From Xanthomonas bonasiae (lineage in GTDB: Bacteria; Pseudomonadota; Gammaproteobacteria; Xanthomonadales; Xanthomonadaceae), in assembly GCF_017163705.1 (NCBI RefSeq), contig NZ_JAFIWB010000028.1, positions 1-64,000 on the forward strand: DNA of 64,000 nt. Reading direction: 5' to 3'. Shown in pieces: positions 17,773 through 26,184 of this stretch (position 1 is the stretch's first letter; the number at the start of each line of letters is the position of its first letter). The notes under the pieces are model-generated. The model worked only from the letters and a program-made list of their open reading frames with translations, did not search any database and was not told where the DNA came from. Both the position numbers and the translations under genes were made by a program.

Positions 17773-18933
17773 ATGTCGTCGCGCCTGCGCCTGTTGCTCG
17801 TCCTCTGCGCCAGCCTGTGCCTGACCAGCCTGGGCCTGGCCGCCCGCTCCTCCACCTCGCTCAGCGACCGCCTGGTCGCGCCGGGCGGCGTGTCGCCGCT
17901 GATGGACGAGGAACGCATCCAGGGCCTGCTGGCGACGCTGCCCAACCGCAGCGGGCACGTGCTCACCCCGGCCGGCATCCCGATCTTCTGGCGTGCGATC
18001 GATCCGGGCGACTACCGCATGCGCTACCGCTACGAGCACGCCGGCCGCGACGCCAACGGCCACGAGCGCGCCGATTTCGCGATGGACGTGGCCGCCCCGC
18101 AGCCCGGCCCCCACGCCGCCCCGCGCGGCACCGTGGTGCTGCTGCATGGCTGGATGATGGACGGCGACTCGCTGCTGCCGTGGTCGCTGGACCTGGCCCA
18201 GGCCGGCTACCGCAGCATCAGCATCGACCTGCGCAACCACGGCCGCTCCGGCGGCGGCCCGGCCGGCTACGGCACGCGCGAGTCCGACGACGTGGTCGCG
18301 GTGATCCGCGCGCTGCGCGCCCGCGGCGAGATCCAAGGCCCGCTGTACCTGTTCGGCGTGTCCTACGGCGCCGCCACCGCGCTGTTCACCGCGCAGAAGC
18401 TGGGCGGCGACGTCGAAGGCGTGGTCGCGATGGAATCCTTCGCCAACGCCGGCCGCGGCATCCGCGACATGATCCCGCACATGCTCGCCAGCCGCCCGCA
18501 GGGCTGGATGGCCAGCGCGGCGATGGACCTGGCGCGCTGGCGCTACGGCGGGCAGAACCTGGACGCGGTCATCGCCAACGCCAACCAGCGCCTGGCGCTG
18601 AACCTGGACCAGGTCGACGTGACCGCCGCCGCGCGCACCGCGCCGGCCTGCCTGCTGCTGCTGCACGGCAGCGCCGACCAGCACATCCCGGTCGCGCACG
18701 GCCGCCTGCTGGCGCTGGACGCGCCGCGCGCGCACTACCTGGAGATGCCCGGCGAGAACCACATCAGCCTGCCGATGCGGCTGGACCTGCTGGCGCCGAC
18801 CGTGGAGGACTGGTTCGCCGAACTGCCGGCGCAGCGCCACGACGGCCACTGCCCGTCGCCGCTGGCGCCGCGCGTGGACGTAGAGCAGCAGCTGACTGGC
18901 GGCGCCCCGGCCGCGAGTGGCAGCCGGGGTTGA
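17773..18933 (+). CDS. Secreted alpha/beta hydrolase
   Basis: A 386-residue protein with a signal peptide (about 1-24, LLLVLCASLCLTSLGLAA). The hydrolase fold shows an oxyanion HGW segment (TVVLLHGWMMDG), nucleophile elbow GVSYGA, an acid-bearing LLHGSADQHIP and a histidine in GENHISLP. These form a Ser-Asp-His triad. Substrate cannot be told; esterases and lipases are both possible. It is monocistronic, followed by a foldback of the GGATTGGGGATTCG family and then convergent exporter genes. Confidence 0.85.
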   Translation: MSSRLRLLLVLCASLCLTSLGLAARSSTSLSDRLVAPGGVSPLMDEERIQGLLATLPNRSGHVLTPAGIPIFWRAIDPGDYRMRYRYEHAGRDANGHERADFAMDVAAPQPGPHAAPRGTVVLLHGWMMDGDSLLPWSLDLAQAGYRSISIDLRNHGRSGGGPAGYGTRESDDVVAVIRALRARGEIQGPLYLFGVSYGAATALFTAQKLGGDVEGVVAMESFANAGRGIRDMIPHMLASRPQGWMASAAMDLARWRYGGQNLDAVIANANQRLALNLDQVDVTAAARTAPACLLLLHGSADQHIPVAHGRLLALDAPRAHYLEMPGENHISLPMRLDLLAPTVEDWFAELPAQRHDGHCPSPLAPRVDVEQQLTGGAPAASGSRG

Positions 18934-19052
18934 GCCGGGATTGGGGATTCGGAATTGGGGATTCGCAAGGGCCGAAGCCGCTCACAGCGGTAGCGTAGCG
19001 GCCCGCGCAGGTCGCCGTTACGAATCCCCAATCCCGAATCCCCAATCCCGGC
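18934..19052. repeat. GGATTGGGGATTCG foldback between convergent genes
   Basis: Two copies of GGATTGGGGATTCG-type sequence at 18936-18967 face two complementary copies at 19021-19051, with a ~50-base spacer. The structure fills the whole space between the hydrolase stop and the rarD stop, and could end transcription from both sides. Confidence 0.8.
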
Positions 19053-19055
19053 CTC

Positions 19056-19961
19056 TCAGGCCCCCCGCCGCCCCCAGCCCGAGCGCCACAAACTCTCGCC
19101 GGCGAACAGCAGCAAACCCACCCAGATCGCGGCGAAGCCGATCGCCTTGCCGCTGTCGAACGGCTCGCGGAAGAACCACACCCCCAGCAGCAACTGCAGG
19201 CTCGGCGCGATGTACTGCAGCAGGCCGACCAGCGACAGCGGAATGCGCCGCACGCCGTAGGCGAACCCGATCAGCGGCACCGCGGTGACCACGCCGCCGA
19301 ACACCAGCAGCAGATCGTTGCGCCAGCCCCACCCGGTGGCGAAACCGCCGCCGTGCCCGGTTTCGCTCCACAGCACGAAACCCAGTGCCGGCAGGAACAG
19401 GTACAGGCTCTCCACGCCCAGTCCGGCCACCGCATCCACCTGCACCAGCTTGCGCAGCAGGCCGTACAGCCCGAACGAGGCCGCCAGGCTCAGCGCGATC
19501 CACGGCAGCGCACCGGCATCGACGGTGAGCCACGCCACACCGAACGCGGCGCACGCCACCGCCAGCCACTGCAGCGCGCGCAGCCGCTCCTTCAGCACCA
19601 GCACGCCGAGCAGCACGTTGACCAGCGGATTGATGAAATAGCCCAGGCTGGCCTCGATCACGTGGCCGGCGTTGATCGCCCAGATGTACAGGCCCCAGTT
19701 GAACGCGATCGCCAGGCTGCTCAGCGCCAGGATCGCCAGCGCGCGCGGCTGCGCGGCGATGCTGCGCCACCACTGCAGGCGCGTGCGGTACAGCAGCCAG
19801 CCCACCACCAGCACCGCGCTCCAGACGATGCGGTGGGCGATGATGTAGGCCGACGGCACCGCCTTGAGCAGATGCCAGTACACCGGCACCACGCCCCACA
19901 GCGCGAAGGTCAGCGCGGTGATCGACAGGCCGCGGCGCGTGTCCTGCTCGGTGACGCTCAT
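19056..19961 (-). CDS. rarD: RarD-like EamA/DMT permease
   Basis: A 301-residue protein with ten predicted membrane segments in two EamA halves. GLSITALTFALWGVVPVYWHLLK and YIIAHRIVWSAV near the N-terminus, and the FNWGLYIWAINAGHVIEASLGYFINPL stretch, are characteristic of RarD (chloramphenicol-sensitive protein). Transport activity of the family is poorly known. ATG at 19961 overlaps the upstream exporter stop (ATGA), giving a tandem DMT pair. Confidence 0.9.
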   Translation of the reverse strand: MSVTEQDTRRGLSITALTFALWGVVPVYWHLLKAVPSAYIIAHRIVWSAVLVVGWLLYRTRLQWWRSIAAQPRALAILALSSLAIAFNWGLYIWAINAGHVIEASLGYFINPLVNVLLGVLVLKERLRALQWLAVACAAFGVAWLTVDAGALPWIALSLAASFGLYGLLRKLVQVDAVAGLGVESLYLFLPALGFVLWSETGHGGGFATGWGWRNDLLLVFGGVVTAVPLIGFAYGVRRIPLSLVGLLQYIAPSLQLLLGVWFFREPFDSGKAIGFAAIWVGLLLFAGESLWRSGWGRRGA

Positions 19962-20860
19962 CGCCGCGTCCGCGCCACGGTGATGACCACCACGCCGGCC
20001 AGGATCACCGCCATCGCGCCCAGGTCGCTGGCGCTGAAGCGCTCGCCGCCGAGCCAGCTGCCCAGCGCCACCGCGATCACCGGATTGACGTAGGCATAGC
20101 TGCCGGCCAGCACCGGACGCACGTTCTGCAGCAACCACACGTAGGCGGTGAACGCCACGATCGAGCCGAACACGCACAGGTAGGCGACCGCCATCAACGC
20201 GTGCGGCGTCGGCCACGCGTGCGGGCGTTCGCCGCTCAGCAGGCCGGTGGCGACCAGCAGCACGCCGCCGCACAACATCTGCCCGGCCGCGGCCATGAAC
20301 GGCATCGGCAGATCGCGACCGCGCGACCACACCGAGCCGAACGCCCAGCCGATCGGCGCGATCAACAGCAGCACCAGGCCCTTGGGGCTGGCGCTGAGGC
20401 TGCTGCCGGCGTTGAGCCACAGCACGCCGGCGAACCCGACCACGATGCCCAGCCATTCGCCGCGGCTGGCGTGCTGCCCGCGCAGCGCGCCGAACAGCGC
20501 CATCCACAGCGGCACCGAAGCCACCGCGACCGCGGCCAGGCCGGAGGACACCTGGCGCTCGGCCAGCACCACCATGCCATTGCCGCACAACAGCAGCAGC
20601 GCGCCCAGCACCGTCAGCGACCCCCATTGCGCGCGCGTCGGCGCGGCCACGCCGCGCCAGCGCAGCACCGCGTACAGCAGCGAACCGGCGACCACGAAGC
20701 GCAGTCCCGAGACCATGCTCAGCGGCGGCGTGCCGCCTTCCAGCGCGAAGCGGATCGCCAGATAGGTCGACCCCCACACCACGTAGACCAGCAGCAGCGC
20801 GAGGACGACGAAACCGCCACGCGCGGGGACGGCGGCGACGGGAGAAGGCGGGGACGACAT
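19958..20860 (-). CDS. EamA-family DMT exporter (YedA-like)
   Basis: A 300-residue drug/metabolite transporter with ten predicted segments; VYVVWGSTYLAIRFALEGGTPPL and FVVAGSLLYAVLRWRG are typical of YedA-like inner-membrane exporters. It is the first gene of a two-gene operon with rarD. It likely exports amino acids or small metabolites, but the substrate is unknown. Confidence 0.9.
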   Translation of the reverse strand: MSSPPSPVAAVPARGGFVVLALLLVYVVWGSTYLAIRFALEGGTPPLSMVSGLRFVVAGSLLYAVLRWRGVAAPTRAQWGSLTVLGALLLLCGNGMVVLAERQVSSGLAAVAVASVPLWMALFGALRGQHASRGEWLGIVVGFAGVLWLNAGSSLSASPKGLVLLLIAPIGWAFGSVWSRGRDLPMPFMAAAGQMLCGGVLLVATGLLSGERPHAWPTPHALMAVAYLCVFGSIVAFTAYVWLLQNVRPVLAGSYAYVNPVIAVALGSWLGGERFSASDLGAMAVILAGVVVITVARTRR

Positions 20861-21647
20861 GCGCAGAAGGACCGGGCGGTGTGGAGATGGATTCTAGGCC
20901 AGCGGCGGCGACCAGCGACAGCAGCGCGGCGCGATGTGCGTGGCACGCTGTTTTGCACGTGGCGCACGTGGCGCGTTCGCGACGCGTCGACGATGCATGC
21001 TCGATCTCGATCGTGGCAGCACACGCGCTTTCCGCGCAGGAGCCGTCCTGGCGAAGTCGGTCCATCGATGCCGCACGCCGCGCCGGCAAGCTCGTCCGCG
21101 TCGGGACTGAAGTCCCTCCCACAGTGCCCCCATCCGGCTGGCCGCAAGTCCCTTGTAGGAGCGGCTTCAGCCGCGACGAGCGACGTCGGGAGCTGCACCG
21201 GCTTCGGATATTGTCTGTCGGGGCTGAAGCCCCTCCTACAGTGCACCCAGCACGTTAGCCGCGAGCCTCCTGTAGGAGCGGCTTCAGCCGCGACGAACGA
21301 AGTTGGGAGCTGCACCGGTTTCGGACACTGTCTGTCGGGGCTGAAGCCCCTCCTACAGTGCACCCAGCCCGCTAGCCGCGAGCCTCCTGTAGGAGCGGCT
21401 TCAGCCGCGACCAGCGAAGCCGGAAACTGCGCCGGCTCCGGAGACCATCTGTCGGGGCTGAAGCCCCTCCTACAGTGCACCCAGCCGGCATGCCGCAAGC
21501 CCCTGCAGGAGCGGCTTCAGCCGCGACGAGCGAAGTCGGAAACTGCGCCGGCTCCGGACACGGTCTGCACCGGTCGATCACCTTCCGCATGACGGCGGTT
21601 CGCAACCCAGCGGGCGCCCGATAGCGCCAGGAACACCGCCAGTGCGC
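20861..21647. other. Gene-free gap of 787 bases, largely repeats
   Basis: The first ~240 bases show nothing recognisable beyond the promoter region expected for the exporter pair. From 21100 to about 21535 an array of palindromic repeats occupies the space (annotated separately). The final ~110 bases contain no gene. Confidence 0.6.
21100..21527. repeat. 117-bp tandem array of palindromic repeats
   Basis: Forward GGAGCGGCTTCAGCCGC units start at 21155, 21272, 21389 and 21505 (period 117, 117, 116). They alternate with inverted GGGGCTGAAGCCCC units at 21217, 21334 and 21451, plus a GGGACTGAAGTCCC unit at 21100. The inter-unit spacer (CGAAGTCGGGAGCTGCACCG type) is also conserved. The same unit and spacer recur at 34568-34769. 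Confidence 0.92.
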
Positions 21648-22874
21648 CTACTTCGGTGTGAGCCGGAACAGGCCACCGGGCTTGGCGTCTTCCAGCAACC
21701 ACAGCGAGCCATCCGGCGCCTCCTCGATATCGCGGATGCGCTTGCCGATGCTCCAGCGATTGACCGCGGTGGCGCCGCCCTTGCTATCGACCGTGACGCG
21801 GATGAGGCCCTGGCTGACCAGGCCGCTGATCAACGCGCTTCCCTTCCACTGCGGGAACAGGCTGCCCTTGTAGAACATCAGGTTGCCGGGCGCGATCACC
21901 GGTACCCAATAGATCGCCGGCTTGGCAAGATCGGGCCGCGTCTCGGGTTTGGGAATCGGCACGCCGTTGTAATTGTCGCCATACGAAACCAGCGGCCACC
22001 CGTAGTTCTTGCCGCGCTGGATCAGGTTCAGTTCGTCGCCGCCGAGGGGACCGTGCTCGAGTTCCCACAGCCGACCGTCGGGAGCGAAGGCGAGGCCGTA
22101 GGGGGTACGGTGGCCGATGGACCAGGTTTCGGCCGGCGTGAGGTTGGATTTGGGGAACGTGTAGGTGCTGATCACCGGTGCCGTCTTGGCCGCTTCGGTA
22201 TCGGCCGGCGGATCGATCAGCGGGATGGTGCGCGCACCGCCCCTGCCTGCCCACGGGTTTCCCGGCGCGGGCTTGCCGTCCAGCGTCAACCGCAGGATCT
22301 TGCCCACTGGTTGATTGAGATCCTGTGCCGGCGTGAAGCGCTGGCGATCGCCCACCGTGAGGAACAGATACTGGCCATCCGGCGAAAAGGCGATCTGCGC
22401 GCCGGCCTGGCCGCCCTTGCCCGTGGGCATCTGGCGCCATAGCACCTTGAAGTTGTCCAGCCGGGCCTCGTTGCCCTCCACCACCAGTCTGCCTCGGCCC
22501 ATGGCCAGGCCGCCGCCATAGTCACCGGGTGCGACATACGTCAGGTACACACTCTTGTCGATGGCGTAGTGGGGCGACACGAACACGCCCAGCATGCCGT
22601 TCTGGCCTTCAACGTAACTGGCCGGCACGCCCTTGAGCTCGGTCTTGGCGCCTTGCGGAGTCACCAACTGCACGCGACCGACCTTCTCGGTGATCAGCAT
22701 GCGGCCATCGGGCAGGAACGCGATGCGCCAGGGCAGATCGAAGCTGGCCACCTTGGTGACGTTGAAAGGGAGCTCAGGGTCGGGCTTCTGATTGCCTGCG
22801 TTGGTCTGCGCGTGCGCGACACTCGTCAGTAGGACTCCGAGCAGAACCGCATTTGCCAGCGTCTTCATCTGCAT
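21648..22874 (-). CDS. Periplasmic PQQ-dependent sugar dehydrogenase (YliI/Asd-like)
   Basis: A ~408-residue secreted beta-propeller with a signal peptide (LANAVLLGVLLTSVAHA). The soluble aldose/sorbosone dehydrogenase fold shows LPWRIAFLPDGRMLITEKVGRVQLV, GLLGV-type QNGMLGVFVSPHY, HRTPYGLAFAPDGRLWELEHGPLGGDELN and YGWPLVSYG. These carry the PQQ and calcium contacts known in the family. ATGs at 22874 and 22868 are both possible (GAGGA lies 3 and 9 bases upstream). It oxidises aldoses in the periplasm if PQQ is available. No pqq genes are nearby. Confidence 0.88.
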   Translation of the reverse strand: MQMKTLANAVLLGVLLTSVAHAQTNAGNQKPDPELPFNVTKVASFDLPWRIAFLPDGRMLITEKVGRVQLVTPQGAKTELKGVPASYVEGQNGMLGVFVSPHYAIDKSVYLTYVAPGDYGGGLAMGRGRLVVEGNEARLDNFKVLWRQMPTGKGGQAGAQIAFSPDGQYLFLTVGDRQRFTPAQDLNQPVGKILRLTLDGKPAPGNPWAGRGGARTIPLIDPPADTEAAKTAPVISTYTFPKSNLTPAETWSIGHRTPYGLAFAPDGRLWELEHGPLGGDELNLIQRGKNYGWPLVSYGDNYNGVPIPKPETRPDLAKPAIYWVPVIAPGNLMFYKGSLFPQWKGSALISGLVSQGLIRVTVDSKGGATAVNRWSIGKRIRDIEEAPDGSLWLLEDAKPGGLFRLTPK

Positions 22875-23235
22875 GATTCCTCGCGTCCAGGTGGCGCGAG
22901 GAATCGTAGTGGTTTCGGCGCCGCCTGGGTGTGACAACGGCCCATCCTGGGATGTCGGTCAGAACAGCCCGTCGACCAGCAACGCTCCACCGGAGACTTC
23001 TAGGACGATTCCGGGGACATAGGGATGGGTCGTCAGGAAGACCGCCGCGTGCCCGACGCCGGCGATCGTGACGGGCACCAGGTCCAGAGCGAGGGAATGC
23101 GACAGCGCGTCTACCGCGGCGAACGTCGAGGTGCCGGCCGCCATGCCAAGCTTCGCCCTCGCTCCAATGCCGCCGCCAAGGAAGGTCGTCGAGCCGTTGC
23201 GCGCCAGGTGCGGAGCGGCATGGCGGGCGCCCCCC
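22875..23235. other. 361-base gap with a doubtful 61-codon ORF
   Basis: Between the dehydrogenase start and the M28 peptidase stop there is one protein-like reverse-strand ORF (ATG at 23144, stop at 22959). Its 61 residues include ALDLVPVTIAGVGHAAVFLT and end in VSGGALLVDGLF. The composition is more protein-like than a chance ORF, but I do not recognise it and see no clear ribosome site. It may be a small gene or the tail of a decayed one. Confidence 0.3.
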
Positions 23236-24900
23236 TCAGCGCCGCGCCGCCTCGCTCGCATCGCGCGCCGGCTTGAACTCCGAACCGTCGTCCCAGCGCG
23301 GCCATTCGCGGCTGTCGGCCAGGCGCTGACCCAGGTCGTACAGCAGCAGCGTGTCGGCGGCATGCCCGGCCGGATCCCAGGACGCGCTCCAGCGATCGCA
23401 GGGCTGGTGGTAGCAGTCGGCGAAATAGCGGTCGCGGATCGCCTTGCCGGCGGCCACGCCGCCGTCCAGCTTGTCCAAGCCAGGCCCCACGGTGATCGCC
23501 GGCACGCCGGCGCGGGCGAAGGCGAAATGGTCGGCGCGATAGAAGAAGCCCGCCTCCAGGTTCGGATCCGGCGAATAGGCGCGGCCGCGCGCCTGCGCCG
23601 CGGCGGCCAGGTCGCGCTCCAGCGACACCCGCCCGCGGCCCCACGAGGCGATGTCGCGGGTGGCGCCGTCGGGGCTGAACATCTCGCTGTTGATCACCGC
23701 CACGGTGGTCGCCAGCGGTGCCAGCGGATGCGCGGCGTAGTAGGTCGCGCCGAGCAGGCCCTTCTCCTCGGCGGTGAGCGCGATGAAATACAGCGTGCGC
23801 TGCGGCCGCGGCCCGGCGGCGAAGACCCGCGCCAGCTCCAGCACGCTGGCCACGCCGGTGGCGTTGTCGATCGCGCCGCGGCGGATGCGATCGCCGCTGG
23901 CGTCGGCCGCACCGATGCCGAACGCGTCCCAGTGCGCCGAGTAGATGATGGTCTCCTCGGGATGCGTGGCGCCTTCCAGCTTGGCCACCACGTTGTGGGT
24001 GACCACGCGCTCGCGCTTGAGCGCGAAGCGCACCGACAGCGCCGCATCGCCCAGCGCCTGCGGGCGGAAGTCGGCGCGCTGCGCGCGCTGCTTCTCCGCC
24101 TCGAAATCCAGCCCGGCGCGCTGGAACAGCGACACCGCCAGTGCGCGCTGCATCCAGCCGCGTACCGGCACGTGCTGCGCGCGCGCCTGCGCGTCGCTGC
24201 GCTCGATGTCGAACAGCGGCGACAGCCCGGAACTCTTCACCGTGGCCCAGCCGTACGCCGCCGGCGCGGTCTCGTGCACGATCAGCACGCCGGCCGCGCC
24301 CTGCCGCGCGGCTTCCTCGTACTTGTAGGTCCAGCGCCCGTAGTAGGTGACCGCACGGCCGTCGAAAGCGCCGGGCTGCGGCGTCTCGAAGTCGGCGTCG
24401 TTGATCAGCATCACCGCGATCTTGCCCTTCAGGTCCACGCCCTTGTAGTCGTCCCAGCCGCGCTCGGGCGCGTGGATGCCGTAGCCGACGAACACCAGCG
24501 GCGCGTCCTTCAGCGCCACCTTGCTGCCGGGACGCAGGCTCTGCAGCACCACGTCCTCGCCGTTGACCAGCGCCTGCGACGCGCCGGCCACACGCAGCGT
24601 CGCCGTCACCGGTCCGTCGACCTGCGCGCGCACCAGCGGCACCGCCTGGGTCCAGCCGCCGTCGTCGCCCGCCGGTTGCACGCCGGCCAGGCGGAACTGT
24701 TCGCTGAGATAGGCGATGGTCTTGTCCTCGCCCGGCGTGGCCGGCGCACGGCCCTCGAACGCATCGGACGCCAGCGTGCGCACATGCCGCTCCAGCGCTT
24801 CGGCATCGATGCCGCCGCCAGGCAGCGCCTCGTTGGCCGCCTGCGCGGCGCCCCCCATGAACAGGCAGGCGGACAGCAGCAACATACGCATCGGATTCAC
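23236..24900 (-). CDS. Secreted M28-family aminopeptidase with PA-like domain
   Basis: A ~554-residue zinc peptidase with a signal peptide (MRMLLLSACLFMGGAAQAA). An inserted PA-like region (about 120-250) precedes the M28 catalytic core. Metal and catalytic motifs visible are YSAHWDAFGIG, GAIDNATGVASVLELARVF, LTAEEKGLLGA and SEMFSPDG, with a late RADHFAFARAGVPAI. GTG at 24900 is favoured because CCAGGT lies 7 bases upstream; ATG at 24891 is the alternative. It should release N-terminal amino acids from peptides in the periplasm or medium. Monocistronic. Confidence 0.9.
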   Translation of the reverse strand: MNPMRMLLLSACLFMGGAAQAANEALPGGGIDAEALERHVRTLASDAFEGRAPATPGEDKTIAYLSEQFRLAGVQPAGDDGGWTQAVPLVRAQVDGPVTATLRVAGASQALVNGEDVVLQSLRPGSKVALKDAPLVFVGYGIHAPERGWDDYKGVDLKGKIAVMLINDADFETPQPGAFDGRAVTYYGRWTYKYEEAARQGAAGVLIVHETAPAAYGWATVKSSGLSPLFDIERSDAQARAQHVPVRGWMQRALAVSLFQRAGLDFEAEKQRAQRADFRPQALGDAALSVRFALKRERVVTHNVVAKLEGATHPEETIIYSAHWDAFGIGAADASGDRIRRGAIDNATGVASVLELARVFAAGPRPQRTLYFIALTAEEKGLLGATYYAAHPLAPLATTVAVINSEMFSPDGATRDIASWGRGRVSLERDLAAAAQARGRAYSPDPNLEAGFFYRADHFAFARAGVPAITVGPGLDKLDGGVAAGKAIRDRYFADCYHQPCDRWSASWDPAGHAADTLLLYDLGQRLADSREWPRWDDGSEFKPARDASEAARR

Positions 24901-25005
24901 GGCAACGACCTGGAAAACAGCGGGCCGCACAGTGTAGAGCGTGACACCGTCACGAAACAGCAATGAGGTGGATCGAGATGCGAGATGCGCAGACACACCG
25001 CTTTT

Positions 25006-25040
25006 CCCATTCCCGATTCCCCAATCCCGAATCCCGGCCC
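25006..25040 (-). repeat. Single GGATTCGGGATTGGGG-type arm
   Basis: Two tandem copies of the second repeat family, seen in complement (CGATTCCCCAATCCCGAATC), lie just beyond the stop of the metallo-hydrolase gene. Unlike the loci at 18934 and 56507 no facing arm is present. Confidence 0.7.
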
Positions 25041-25041
25041 C

Positions 25042-25965
25042 TCACCGATCCAGCCAGCAGCCCAGGCCCTGCGCATTGAGCTCGATATCCATCTGCAACA
25101 CCCGCTCCACGCCGGCATCGTCGAGCGGGCAGCCATGCAGCCGCGCGCGCTCCAGGTACAGCGCGCTCAGCGCGGCGACCAGGCAGCGATGGCGATCGGA
25201 ACGCCCGTCGCAACCGCGCGCGATCGCCACCATCGCGTCGAGTTGCTCGAACAACTCCACCGCCAGCGTGTCCGCCGCGCCGACCGGGCCGTAGTGGGTC
25301 AGATACAGCGTCTCCGGCGCATGGCCGAGCATGCGCTGGATCGAGGCGCGCATCGCTTCCGGATCGAACTGCACCGGCGAGGAGGTCGGGATCACGAACG
25401 CGCCCTGCGCGCTGCCCAGTTCGCGGTACGACAGGCCGAAGGTGTCGCCAGTGAACCAGCTGCGGCTGCGCGCGTCCCACACGCACAGATGATGGCGCGC
25501 GTGGCCGGGCGTATCGATGCACAGCAGTTCGCGCTCGCCCAGCCACAGCCGATGGCCGTCCTCGGCGACGACGACGCGCTCGGCCGGCACCGGCACGATC
25601 GTGCCGTAGCTGCGCGCGATCTCGGCCGCGCCGTACACCGCGGTGGCGCCGGCGATCAGCCGCGCCGGATCGATCATGTGCGGCGCGCCGCGCGGATGCA
25701 CCAGCAGGCGCGCGTTCGGCAGCCGCTGCAGCAACGCGCCGGCGCCGCCGGCATGGTCCAGGTGGACGTGGGTCAGGATCAGCCAGTCCACGTCGCCCGG
25801 CGCCAGGCCGGCGCCGTCGAGCGCGGCCAGCATGGCCGGCACCGAGTGGCTGGTGCCGCAATCGACGAACGCGCCGCGCCCGTTTTCCACGATCAGGTAG
25901 GCCGCATCGAACTGCGCGCGCTGGAAGCCGGTGTCGATGAGATGGATGCTGGGGTCGCGTGGCAT
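25042..25965 (-). CDS. Metallo-beta-lactamase-fold hydrolase
   Basis: A 307-residue cytoplasmic protein with the metal-binding motif THVHLDHAGG (about 65-74), a later PGHARHHLCVWD histidine, the GDTFGLS aspartate and the THYGPV histidine. These are the binuclear-metal ligands of the glyoxalase II-like superfamily. A C-terminal helical extension of ~90 residues is typical of a proteobacterial subgroup of unknown substrate. It is transcribed alone. Confidence 0.85.
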   Translation of the reverse strand: MPRDPSIHLIDTGFQRAQFDAAYLIVENGRGAFVDCGTSHSVPAMLAALDGAGLAPGDVDWLILTHVHLDHAGGAGALLQRLPNARLLVHPRGAPHMIDPARLIAGATAVYGAAEIARSYGTIVPVPAERVVVAEDGHRLWLGERELLCIDTPGHARHHLCVWDARSRSWFTGDTFGLSYRELGSAQGAFVIPTSSPVQFDPEAMRASIQRMLGHAPETLYLTHYGPVGAADTLAVELFEQLDAMVAIARGCDGRSDRHRCLVAALSALYLERARLHGCPLDDAGVERVLQMDIELNAQGLGCWLDR

Positions 25966-26092
25966 TGCGCAAGGCGGTGGCTGGGCGAACCTCCATTCTA
26001 GGCCGTATGGAGGCGGTTGCCAGCCCTGCGCGGAGCGGTGGTCAGGCCGACGACCCGGTTCGCACGCGGCCCGCGCTGCCGCGCGCTTCTCT

Positions 26093-26160
26093 GCAGGAGG
26101 GGCTTCAGCCCCGACCGGGCGTTACCGGTAATGCCCGGTCGGGGCTGAAGACCCTCCTAC
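26093..26160. repeat. Palindromic repeat pair between metallo-hydrolase and trpS
   Basis: A GGAGGGGCTTCAGCCCC unit (26093-26115) faces its complement (26138-26160) across a 22-base spacer that is itself palindromic (around TTACCGGTAA). The whole forms a long hairpin immediately downstream of trpS and probably ends its transcript. Confidence 0.85.
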
Positions 26161-26184
26161 AGGAGTGCTTCGCCGTGCACGCGT

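Noticed and set aside
23068-24966. 632-codon forward ORF antisense to the M28 peptidase
   Set aside because: The translation is His/Arg/Gln-rich without motifs, while the opposite strand encodes a complete peptidase with signal and metal motifs.
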